From: Bog-756 sp963824645 | Lineage (GTDB): Bacteria; Actinomycetota; Acidimicrobiia; Acidimicrobiales; RAAP-2 | DNA length: 64,000 bases | NCBI GenBank assembly: GCA_963824645.1 | Contig: CAWGQC010000003.1 | Span: forward strand, 310,001 to 374,000 | Direction of reading: 5' to 3' | Part shown: piece after piece, positions 45,431 through 53,886 of the stretch | Position numbering within the stretch: position 1 is the first letter of the stretch | Layout: the number at the start of each line of letters is the position of its first letter | Notes under the pieces: generated by a model | Told to the model about the DNA's origin: nothing | What the model saw: only the letters and a program-made list of their open reading frames with translations | Databases searched by the model: none | Program-made: the position numbers and the translations under genes

Positions 45431-46414
45431 ATGACACACTCAGAGGCATCAGCGTCAGCCGGCATCAAGGACCGTCCTCGAGCTGCCTTCACGACCAGAG
45501 GTCGCCGAGCAGCAGCTCTGGCCGTACTGGGGACGGCCGCCCTGGTCCTGGCGGCTTGCGGCTCGTCGTCCTCGGCGTCGCCGACATCATCGACGGGCTC
45601 CCCGTCGTCGACGGGCCGAGGGTCGGGTGGCGACCGAGCTGGTTCCGGCGCCAGTGGCGGACAACGCCAGTTTCCCGGGGCCGATGGATCCATCGCCGCC
45701 ATTACCGGGTCCTCGCTCGAGGTGCAGGGCGACGCCGGTCAGACGACGGTCACCTATACGGCGAGTACCACCTTCGACCAGACGGTAACGGCGTCGGCCT
45801 CCAGCGTCACGGTGGGCTCGTGCATCTCGGCGTTCGGCAAACCGACCTCGTCGTCGTCCAGCAGGAGCGCCGCCTTCGGCGGCCCGGTCACGGCCACGAC
45901 CGTCTCGATCACCCAACCGACCGCGGGTAGCTGCTCGACTGGGTTCGGGGGATTCAGGGGTGGCGGGGGAGGAGCCAATGGCGCCGCCCCGGGCCGCTTC
46001 GGCCCGGGAGGTACGGGAGGTACGGGAGGTACGGGAGGCACCGGTAACCGGCCTCCCAGCGGGAACAGGTTCCCCGGGGCCGGGTCCTTTGGCGCCGCCT
46101 CGGGGGCTGTTGCCGCCGTCAGCGGTTCGTCGGTAACCGTCACCGAGACCAACCCGGAGACCAAAAAGACCAGCAGCGTTATTGTCACTCTGACCTCGTC
46201 GACGACGTACACCCAAAGACAGACGGCGTCGGCTTCTGATCTGGCCGTAGGCAAGTGTGCGGCGGCGAGGGGAAGTGCCGACACCACCGGTGCCATCACC
46301 GCCCAGTCCATCACCATCTCGACGCCCGGCCCCAACGGCTGTACCAGTGGATTCGGTGGGTTCCGAGGTGGCGGGGCGGGCGGTGCCGGGTCGGGAACCC
46401 CGCCCGGTGCTTGA
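45431..46414 (+). CDS. Lipoprotein with two DUF5666-like repeats and Gly/Phe-rich segments
   Basis: About 327 residues. A signal sequence ends in lipobox LVLAAC (Cys at about residue 38). Two DUF5666-type beta modules follow: GSIAAITGSSLEVQG...TTFDQTV (about 83-160) and GAVAAVSGSSVTVTE...TTYTQRQ (about 220-300), each followed by a GFGGFRGGG segment. ATG 45431 is chosen because AAGGA lies six bases upstream; the in-frame ATG 45377 overlaps the permease stop and is also possible, implying coupling. A role as an extracytoplasmic accessory of the exporter is inferred from context. Confidence 0.75.
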   Translation: MTHSEASASAGIKDRPRAAFTTRGRRAAALAVLGTAALVLAACGSSSSASPTSSTGSPSSTGRGSGGDRAGSGASGGQRQFPGADGSIAAITGSSLEVQGDAGQTTVTYTASTTFDQTVTASASSVTVGSCISAFGKPTSSSSSRSAAFGGPVTATTVSITQPTAGSCSTGFGGFRGGGGGANGAAPGRFGPGGTGGTGGTGGTGNRPPSGNRFPGAGSFGAASGAVAAVSGSSVTVTETNPETKKTSSVIVTLTSSTTYTQRQTASASDLAVGKCAAARGSADTTGAITAQSITISTPGPNGCTSGFGGFRGGGAGGAGSGTPPGA

Positions 46415-48323
46415 TCAGGCCGATGAGCCGGGGCTGACCGCCGGGTCGGATGGCCTGCCGGGCCGCCCTCCGATCGGCACCGAGGCGGCTCAGAGCGCCG
46501 GCCGGGTCAGCCGGTTCTCCCCCTTTCGGGTCGTCATCGTGCTCGTTCTGGTGGTAGCGGCCGCAGTGGCCTGGCAGCTGACCCGCAGCTCGTCGCCGGC
46601 CTACCGTACGGCAGCCGTCGGAGTGGGAACGGCGGTCCAAACGCTCGATTCGGTGGCCACCATCTCCCCGGTCAATCAGGCCGATCTCAATTTCAACGCC
46701 TCCGGAACGGTCAGCACCGTGGACGTCGCGGTGGGCCAACAGGTCACCGCCGGGCAGACCCTGGCCTCTTTGGACGTCACCTCGCTCCAGACCGGTGTGA
46801 CCTCGGCCCAGGCCGGCCTGGCCTCAGCTCAGGCCACTCTGGCCCGCGACGAGGCCAGTCAGAGTGCGAGCTCGTCGAGCTCGTCGAGCTCGTCGACCAC
46901 CACGTCGGGAGCCGGGGCGTCGACGACACCGGCGTCCGGCCAGTCATCGGACGCGGCGGTGCGCTCGTCGGGCTCGACCACTACAACGACAACGGCGCCT
47001 CCTCGTTCGGGCCAGCCCCAACCCGGTCAGTCGATCAGCGCCTTGCAACGGAACCTGGTGACGGACCAGCACCAGGAGGACCGTGACGCGTCGCAGGCCA
47101 CTGCCGCCCTGGCCCAGGCCACGACCGTTTGTGCCAGCAACACCTCCCCTCAGCCGGGGAGCTCGAGTTCGACGGCGTCCGGCTCCCCGGGTTCGACCAC
47201 CACGACCACCACAGCAGTAGGAGCAACCAGCTGTGCCGACGCCCTGCATCAGGCATCGGCGGCCCAGTCGGCCGTCTCGGCCGACATCGCCAAGGTGGAG
47301 AAAGACGAGAGCGCCCTTACCGCCGCCCTCGAGTCCTCCTCGGGCTCGGGTGCGATCTCAGGCACCGGATCCGGTCACCCGGGCTCGGCCGGGGCCACGG
47401 GGGGAACGACCGTCGCCACCGGCACCGCCGCTACCACCGCCACCACCGCCGCGACCGCATCGGCCACCTCGGGCGGGAGTGGGTCCTCGGGTTCGCCCGA
47501 GAGGACCGGGTCAACCGGTACCAGTACCGGGTCGGCCGCCAAAGTTGTCACGTCGGAGCAGTTGGCCGTGGACCAAGCGGCCATCGACCTGGCGCAGGCC
47601 AATCTCACCGATGCCGAGCAGGCCCTCGACGACGTGAACCTGGTCAGCACCATCGGCGGCACGGTGGCTTCGGTGTCGATCGCCCCGGCCGACACGGTGA
47701 CCGCCGGGGGAAGCTCAGCCAACCCCGCCATCGTGGTCATCGGGTCAGGGTCGTCCTACGACGTGACCACCGACGTGGCCGTGGCTGATGTCGGCCAGAT
47801 CGCTTTGGGGCAACAGACCCTGGTCACGCCGGATGCCACCAGTTCGGTGGTCAAGGGCAGCGTCTCGGCTGTCGGCGCCGTGGCCAACACCGGCACCAGT
47901 GCCACCTACCCGGTTACCATCGCCATCGATGCGCCTGAACTCGGCGGGCTGTCCGGATCGCAGGCCAACGTATCGATCATCGTGAAGAAATCGGTGAATG
48001 TGACGACCGTTCCCACCTCAGCGGTGCATGCCGTCGGGACCTTCCACTACGTCACCGTCATCGACAAGAGCACGCCCAAGACGGTCCGCGTGAATCTCGG
48101 TACGGTAGGTGACACCTTGACCCAAGTGACCTCGGGAGTGTCCAAAGGTGAGCTCGTTTCGTTGGCCGACCTGGCCGAGCCGGTACCGTCCTCGTCCACC
48201 ACGACGGGCCGTTTTGGTGGTGCCCTCGGCGGTGCCGGCGGTGCCGGCGGTTTCGGCGGTGCCGGCGGTTTCGGTGGCGGATCCTTCACCGGCGCAAGCC
48301 GATTCAGCGGATTCGGCGGGTGA
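46407..48323 (+). CDS. Second HlyD-type adaptor with long low-complexity inserts and glycine-rich tail
   Basis: A 638-residue adaptor with the same plan as that at 42029: a cytosolic tail, membrane helix (about 37-55), first lipoyl half (VNQADLNFNASGTVSTV, about 92-108), helical hairpin, second lipoyl half (IGGTVASVSIAPADTV) and barrel. The hairpin is expanded by Ser/Thr/Gly inserts (about 150-220 and 235-380). It ends with FGGAGGFGGGSFTGA-type repeats. GTG 46407 overlaps the lipoprotein stop by eight bases; upstream in-frame sequence is antisense-like Pro-rich. Two adaptors for one permease is unusual. Confidence 0.8.
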   Translation: MLDQADEPGLTAGSDGLPGRPPIGTEAAQSAGRVSRFSPFRVVIVLVLVVAAAVAWQLTRSSSPAYRTAAVGVGTAVQTLDSVATISPVNQADLNFNASGTVSTVDVAVGQQVTAGQTLASLDVTSLQTGVTSAQAGLASAQATLARDEASQSASSSSSSSSSTTTSGAGASTTPASGQSSDAAVRSSGSTTTTTTAPPRSGQPQPGQSISALQRNLVTDQHQEDRDASQATAALAQATTVCASNTSPQPGSSSSTASGSPGSTTTTTTAVGATSCADALHQASAAQSAVSADIAKVEKDESALTAALESSSGSGAISGTGSGHPGSAGATGGTTVATGTAATTATTAATASATSGGSGSSGSPERTGSTGTSTGSAAKVVTSEQLAVDQAAIDLAQANLTDAEQALDDVNLVSTIGGTVASVSIAPADTVTAGGSSANPAIVVIGSGSSYDVTTDVAVADVGQIALGQQTLVTPDATSSVVKGSVSAVGAVANTGTSATYPVTIAIDAPELGGLSGSQANVSIIVKKSVNVTTVPTSAVHAVGTFHYVTVIDKSTPKTVRVNLGTVGDTLTQVTSGVSKGELVSLADLAEPVPSSSTTTGRFGGALGGAGGAGGFGGAGGFGGGSFTGASRFSGFGG

Positions 48324-48332
48324 AGGGGGCGA

Positions 48333-50050
48333 ATGTACCTCGGTCGTCGCCGCTTCGGTGCTGACGGTGCCGGACCGGACCGGTCGGTGGTCACCGAGAT
48401 GATCCGGCGCATGGCGGGATACGACGGGAGGGGTCGTCCTCCGGGTTGGATCCCGCTCGGGATCGGGCTCAGCCTGTCGATGACGGTGGCAGTGGTGCTG
48501 GTGCTGCAGCCCCTCCCTACCGCGGCCGCATCCGTGGGCCCTCCCTCGGCCGCCCCGGTGGCCAGCCTCGACGGGACCTACGCGGTGATCGACGCCGCCG
48601 GGGGAGTCATCACTTACGGACAGGCCGACTACCAGGGGGACATGCTCTCGACCACTCTGCACGCCCCTGTGGTGGGCGCTGTCGCTGACCAGGACGGCGG
48701 GTACTGGATGGACGCCTCGGACGGAGGAGTGTTCGCTTTCGGCGCCGCTGCTTTCTACGGCTCGATGGGAGGGAGGACCCTCAACCGGCCGGTGGTGTCG
48801 ATGGCCGCCACTCCCGACGGACGGGGCTACTGGCTAGTGGCGGCCGACGGCGGCATCTTCGCTTTCGGCGACGCCCGCTTCTACGGTTCGATGGGAGGCA
48901 CCGCCCTCAACCGGCCGGTGGTGTCGATGGCGGCCACCCCGACGGACGGGGCTACTGGCTGGTGGCGGCCGACGGCGGGATCTTCGCTTTCGGCGACGCC
49001 CGCTTCTACGGTTCGATGGGAGGCACCGCCCTCAACCGGCCGGTGGTGTCGATGGCGGCCACCCCCGACGGACGGGGCTACTGGCTGGTGGCGGCCGACG
49101 GCGGCATCTTCGCTTTCGGTTCGGCCCCGTTCCATGGTTCGATGGCCGACCGGCCCCTGTCCTCCCCGGTGGCGGCCATGGCCGCTAGCCCCGACGGTGG
49201 CGGCTACTGGATGGTCGGGCGGGACGATTCGGTCTACGCCTTCGGCGACGCGACCTACAGCGGGGGAGCCAGCTCACCGCTGCACCCACCGCTCTATCCG
49301 GCGTCGGTCTCATCCACCATTCCTCCGGCGGTGGCCATCGTGGCCAGCCCGGTCGGTCCGCAGGTCGCTCACGGGGGTGGTGTGCGGGTGGCCTTCCTCG
49401 GCGACTCGGTCGGCTGGTACGAGGGCTACTACACCTCGGATTCGGGTGCGGGCTACCGAACGGAGAACGCCGCCGTTCCCGGTTGTGGCGCCACCGACGG
49501 CGCCGACATGCAGATGTGGATGAGGCCCGGCACACCCGAGCCCAGCCTGCCGGCCTGCACCGCGTGGGAAGCGCAGATGGAGTGGGCCATCCGGCGCTAC
49601 CACCCCGATGCGGTGGTCATCCAGCTCGGGTACTGGGAGGAGCAGACCCGTCTGTGGGGCGGGCGCTACGTCAACCTGAGTGACCCCGCCTACGCGGCCT
49701 CCATCCAGGCCAATCTCGACCGAGCGGTATCGATCGCCCACGCCGGCGGGGCCGGTGTGATCCTCAACACCTCTCCCTACTTCGGCGACGGCACCCCCAA
49801 CGGAATGGTGAACGACTTCAACGCCCTGGTAACGGCAGTGGCCGCCCAGAACCCCTCCTTCGTGACCGTCCTGAACGTGAACCACCTGCTGTCGCCCCAG
49901 GGGATCTACACCCCGGATGTGGGCGGACTTCCGGTACGGGCCGCCGACGGGATCCATCTGACCATGGCCGGGGTCCGGGATGTCATCGATCCGGTCCTCA
50001 ACCCGATGGCTCTGGCTCTGGGATCGGTTGTCTATCAGAGCGGCACCTGA
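48333..50050 (+). CDS. Secreted repeat protein with C-terminal SGNH hydrolase domain, frameshifted
   Basis: The frame from ATG 48333 (AAGGGGGCG upstream) and that ending at 50050 are one gene of about 572 codons. A signal/anchor helix (about 45-67) is followed by six or so repeats of about 42 residues with GYWLVAADGGIFAFGDA and FYGSMGG, each near-identical in DNA. The break is at CCCC 48937-48940, where the matching site in the next repeat (49062-49066) has five C. The C-terminal SGNH/GDSL hydrolase has FLGDSVGW (Ser), Gly/Asn blocks and DGIHLT (Asp/His). Such domains remove O-acyl groups from glycans. It starts nine bases after the second adaptor. Confidence 0.82.
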
Positions 50051-50108
50051 CCCCGATCCCGGTCCCCGGTGGGTCCGCCCCCGCCGGTCGGGGCTGGGTC
50101 CGCCCGGG

Positions 50109-50926
50109 TTACGAGAAGTGGGTGCTAGGCCGTGGCTGTGGCTGTCCGTCGATGGTGAGGTCGACCTTCTCGTTGTAGAAGGCCACCAGCCCGGCTATCG
50201 GCAGCAATTGCCGTGTGGGGAAGTCGTAGGCCCAGGCGATGTCCGGCACGGACTGACCTTCGAGGGCCAGAGACCAGTAGCCCGTGGTGGTCCCCTTGTA
50301 GGGACAGGAGGTGACGGTGTCGCTGGGGAGCAGACGATCGAAGCCCACCTCGGTACGGTTGAAGTAGTAGCGGGTCGGTAGTCCGGTCTCGAACACCATG
50401 ACCGTGGAGGATGATCGGGCCAACTCCACCCCGTCGACTGCGACCTCCACCGTGCGAGTGGAGCGGAGGGCGTCGACCCGGGCGTAAGGGTTGCGGGGAT
50501 GGACGAACACCTCTTCGTCCTCCTCGAACCAACTGTCGAGTGCTCCCCAGTCGATGTGGACGGTGCCGGCGATACCTTCGACCGGTGAATGGGTGTAGAG
50601 GTGAGCGGCGCCCGGTTGATAACCGCGTTTCCCCTGTATCCCGTGCCGGGCCGCTGTCCCCACAGCAGGTGCTGTTGGTGCTGCTCGTCCACCAGCATGT
50701 CGCCGGCGACGTCGGCTATCGGAACGTAGTACTGGGGATAGTAGGGCCACTCCCATACGTACAGGGCTGATGTGGTGTCCACCACCACCCGACCGTCCAG
50801 AAAGGCGCGGATACGTCGGGGAACCGGTTCGACGTGCTTCACGGGTGCGATGGCCTGCGGATAGTCCGGCAAAGCTTTGTCCTCCGGCTCCGACGGTTGA
50901 GGGTGAGGGTGAGGGTGCATGGTCAT
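50109..50926 (-). CDS. DUF427 tandem-domain protein, frameshifted
   Basis: The N-terminal domain (RRIRAFLDGRVVVDTTSAL; VWEWPYYPQYYVP) and C-terminal domain (VEVAVDGVELARSSS; FETGLPTRYYFNRTEV; SCPYKG) are each DUF427 units but lie in two frames. One extra G in the CCCC run 50658-50661 restores LLWGTAARHGIQG and one protein of about 272 residues. DUF427 proteins are small beta-barrels of unknown activity, frequent in actinobacteria. The start ATG 50926 (or ATG 50920) precedes a His-Pro repeat HPHPHPQP; no strong ribosome site is visible. It lies convergent to the SGNH gene and divergent to the desaturase at 51210. Confidence 0.75.
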
Positions 50927-51209
50927 CGTAGGCACGTTCGCTGCGTGACCATCCGTTCTCACTCCGTGATCACCCCTTCGGCCCGCCACCGGGTGGACCA
51001 GTGCAGAAGCACCGGTCAGGTAGGGTGGGGTCATCATCGGAGGTCCACTCCCGGGAAGTGCTGGGGAAGGGGCCTGTCGGTGGCGCATCTCACGATCGAC
51101 CAGCATCGTGCAGCAGGGGTCGGTCTCCCAGGTGTTCCGTACCTGGATCATCTCTCTGGGCTGGTCCTTCACCGCATCGTGCTGCAGGGACTGACAGAGA
51201 GAAGGCTTC

Positions 51210-52241
51210 ATGCTCCAAGCACCGGGCACGGCGGCCCCCGCGTTCGACCAGGCGACCACCGGTCCCCAGGACTTCGCTGAGTTGTCCCGCCGGGTCCGTG
51301 AAGCCGGACTCATGACCCGTCGCAGCGGGTACTACACCATCAAGATCGCGGCCACAGTGGGAGCGCTCGGCGTTCTGGTCGCCCTGGTCATCCTGGTCGG
51401 CAACAGCTGGTGGAACTTGCTGGTGGCGGTGGGACTGGCCTTCGTGCTGGCCCAACTGGGTTTCATCGGCCACGATGCCGGTCACCGCCAGGTCAGCCAG
51501 GACCGCCAGAGGAACGACTTGATCGGACTGTTCCTGACCAACCTGCTGACGGGTGTGAGTTTCGGTTGGTGGTTGACCAAACACAGTCGGCATCACGCCC
51601 ACACCAACCAACCCGGCAGTGATCCCGATCTCGCTCCCGGTGCCCTGGTCTATACCCGGGCGCAGATGTCCGAGCGACGTGGCCTGGGCCGATGGCTGGG
51701 TCATGTCCAGGTCGCCTACCTGGTGCCTCTCCTGTTTCTGGAGGCGCACAATCTGCACCTGTCCAGCGTGATCGCGGTCGGGCGTCGTCGCGACCGGGCG
51801 GCCTGGGCCGAGGGCGGGCTTCTCCTGGCCCACGGCCTCCTCTTCTTCGTGGCTCCGTTTCTGGTGCTGTCGCCCCTCCGTGCCGTCGTCTTCATCCTGG
51901 TCAGCCAGTCCCTGTTCGGCTTCTACCTGGGAGCGACCTTTATCACCAACCACGTGGGCATGCCCACGCCGGAGAGGACAGCCGGACTCGGATTCCTCCA
52001 CCGGCAGGTGCTGACCTCCCGCAACCTGCGCGGGCCCCTGTTCACCACCTTCTTGTTCGGCGGCCTCGACACCCAGATCGAACATCACCTGTTTCCCACC
52101 ATGCCCCGGGCCAATCTGCGCCGGGCCCGCACCCTGGTCCGTGCCTTCTGTGATGAGCGGGTGATCGCCTATGCCGAGGAGACTCCGTGGCGCGCCTACC
52201 GCAACGTGGTCCACCATCTCCTGATGACCGGGACTCGCTGA
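51210..52241 (+). CDS. Membrane fatty acid desaturase (DesA3-like)
   Basis: A 343-residue integral-membrane di-iron desaturase that introduces double bonds into acyl chains of membrane lipids or acyl-CoA. All three histidine boxes are present: HDAGH (about 90-94), HSRHHAHTN (about 126-134) and QIEHHLFP (about 290-297). Hydrophobic segments flank the boxes. The start at 51210 is ATG (MLQAPG). It is followed by the helicase leader, and a second, unrelated desaturase sits after the helicase, forming a likely cold-adaptation cluster. The position of desaturation is not known. Confidence 0.88.
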   Translation: MLQAPGTAAPAFDQATTGPQDFAELSRRVREAGLMTRRSGYYTIKIAATVGALGVLVALVILVGNSWWNLLVAVGLAFVLAQLGFIGHDAGHRQVSQDRQRNDLIGLFLTNLLTGVSFGWWLTKHSRHHAHTNQPGSDPDLAPGALVYTRAQMSERRGLGRWLGHVQVAYLVPLLFLEAHNLHLSSVIAVGRRRDRAAWAEGGLLLAHGLLFFVAPFLVLSPLRAVVFILVSQSLFGFYLGATFITNHVGMPTPERTAGLGFLHRQVLTSRNLRGPLFTTFLFGGLDTQIEHHLFPTMPRANLRRARTLVRAFCDERVIAYAEETPWRAYRNVVHHLLMTGTR

Positions 52242-52358
52242 CCGCCTCCGCCGAAGGCGACGGGCCGAAAATGGTTGGGGGGGCCGCACCGGATCCCTGA
52301 CCTCGGTGCTGACCGGGGGGATGGTAGGGTGGCCGTGCTTGGCATCAGCCAGTGTGGC

Positions 52359-52413
52359 CCGTTCGAGTTAGCGACCGAGTCAGCCTTTCGCACTCGAACG
52401 GAGTTTTCCCATC
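52359..52413 (+). promoter_or_regulatory. Leader hairpin overlapping the helicase ribosome-binding site
   Basis: A perfect 10-bp inverted repeat, ccgttcgagt (52359-52368) and actcgaacgg (52392-52401), with a 23-base loop. The last two bases of the right arm are the first two of GGAG (52400-52403), followed by TTTT and then ATC 52411, the best candidate start of the helicase. It resembles an RNA thermosensor or attenuator and could hide the ribosome site. Confidence 0.5.
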
Positions 52414-53886
52414 CCTAATTTCCTCGATCTCGGAGTCGACGCGGGCGTCGTCGGCCGTCTGCAGGCCCTGGGCATCACCGAACCGCTGCCCGTCCAGGCC
52501 GCCACCATTCCCGATGCCCTGGTCGGCAAGGACATCTACGGCCAGGCCCCCACCGGTTCAGGCAAGACCCTCGCTTTTGGTCTCCCACTGCTGGCGTCGT
52601 CGTCAGGGGCGGCGCCCGGTCGCCCCCGGGCCCTCGTCCTGGTGCCCACCCGCGAGCTCGCCGATCAGGTGTGCGGTGTCCTGTCCTCGTTGCTGGGCTC
52701 CCGCTCGCACCGGGTGACGGCCGTGTTCGGCGGCACCAGCTACACCCCCCAGCGTCGCGCCCTGCAACGAGGCGTCGATATCGTCGTGGCCTGCCCGGGC
52801 CGTCTGGAGGACCTGATAGCCCGAGGGGAACTCACCCTCGGCGACGTGAAGACCGTGGTGCTGGACGAGGCCGACCGGATGGTGGACATGGGCTTCGTCA
52901 AGCCGGTCTACCGTCTGATCGAACAGACGGCGTCCAACCGCCAGCTTCTGATGTTCTCGGCCACCGACGGCTCGGCCGTCGAAGCCATCAGTCGCCGATA
53001 CCAGAACCAACCGACCCGGTATCAGATCGACGCCGAGCCCAATGGCTCCTCCGAGGTCACCCACCTCTTTTGGCGCACACCCCGCCCCGAACGGGTGAAG
53101 GTCACCGCCCAGTTGATCGCCCAGCACGGTCGGGCCTTCGTTTTCTGTCGGACCAAGCAGTCCGCCGACCGGGTGGCCCGTCAGCTTCGGGCGGCCGGGG
53201 TGGAGGCCACACCTATCCACGGCAACCGGAGTCAGCCGCAACGGGCGCGGGCCCTGGCAGCCTTCGCCAGCAGCCGGACCCGGGCCCTGGTGGGCACCGA
53301 CGTGGTGGCTCGCGGGATCCACATCGACGACGTTCCCTGCGTGGTGCACTTCGATCCGGCCGGTGATGCCGAGACCTATGTCCACCGGTCGGGACGGACC
53401 GGGCGTGTCGGCAATACCGGCACGGTGGTGTCGTTGGTCCCCGACGAGGCCCGGGATGACGTCCGGGCTCTGCAGCGGGTGCTGGGTTTTCCCCGTACCC
53501 TCACCGTCCCCTTTCAGGACGGCCATGCGTCGCCGGTCAACCGGCGGGACACTCCACCGGCGCCCCCCACCAAAAAGCGGGAAAACACACCGACGCCCAA
53601 GGGGAGCAAGCGGGAGGGTCCGCCGTCATCCCCAGGGTTAACCCGCCGACGACCGGGGCCCGGTCGCCAGACCGGCACGGTCAAGTTCTTCGACGCACGG
53701 CGGGGCTACGGATTCCTGTCGCGATCGGATGGGGACGACGTCTTCGTGCACCAGTCGGGGGTCAGTGGCAGCGCCCAGGGTCGCAAGAGTCTGACCACAG
53801 GCGAGCAGGTCTCATTCGAACTGGCTACCGGTCGGCGCGGCGAAGAAGCCCGCGACGTGGTCATCGCCGGCCGTAGGGCCACGTGA
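52411..53886 (+). CDS. DEAD-box RNA helicase fused to a cold-shock domain
   Basis: About 491 residues. Q-motif and Walker A (GITEPLPVQ, APTGSGKT), PTREL, VLDEADRMVDMGF, FSATDGSA, RGIHIDD and HRSGRTGRVG give a complete helicase core. A basic linker leads to a C-terminal cold-shock domain (GTVKFFDARRGYGFL, DVFVHQS; RNP1/RNP2). No ATG, GTG or TTG exists between the in-frame stop at 52369-52371 and Walker A. ATC 52411, seven bases after GGAG, fits the protein N-terminus best (MPNFLDLGV-like). The first usual start (GTG 52642) would remove Walker A. Its stop overlaps the desaturase GTG. Confidence 0.85.
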   Translation: MPNFLDLGVDAGVVGRLQALGITEPLPVQAATIPDALVGKDIYGQAPTGSGKTLAFGLPLLASSSGAAPGRPRALVLVPTRELADQVCGVLSSLLGSRSHRVTAVFGGTSYTPQRRALQRGVDIVVACPGRLEDLIARGELTLGDVKTVVLDEADRMVDMGFVKPVYRLIEQTASNRQLLMFSATDGSAVEAISRRYQNQPTRYQIDAEPNGSSEVTHLFWRTPRPERVKVTAQLIAQHGRAFVFCRTKQSADRVARQLRAAGVEATPIHGNRSQPQRARALAAFASSRTRALVGTDVVARGIHIDDVPCVVHFDPAGDAETYVHRSGRTGRVGNTGTVVSLVPDEARDDVRALQRVLGFPRTLTVPFQDGHASPVNRRDTPPAPPTKKRENTPTPKGSKREGPPSSPGLTRRRPGPGRQTGTVKFFDARRGYGFLSRSDGDDVFVHQSGVSGSAQGRKSLTTGEQVSFELATGRRGEEARDVVIAGRRAT

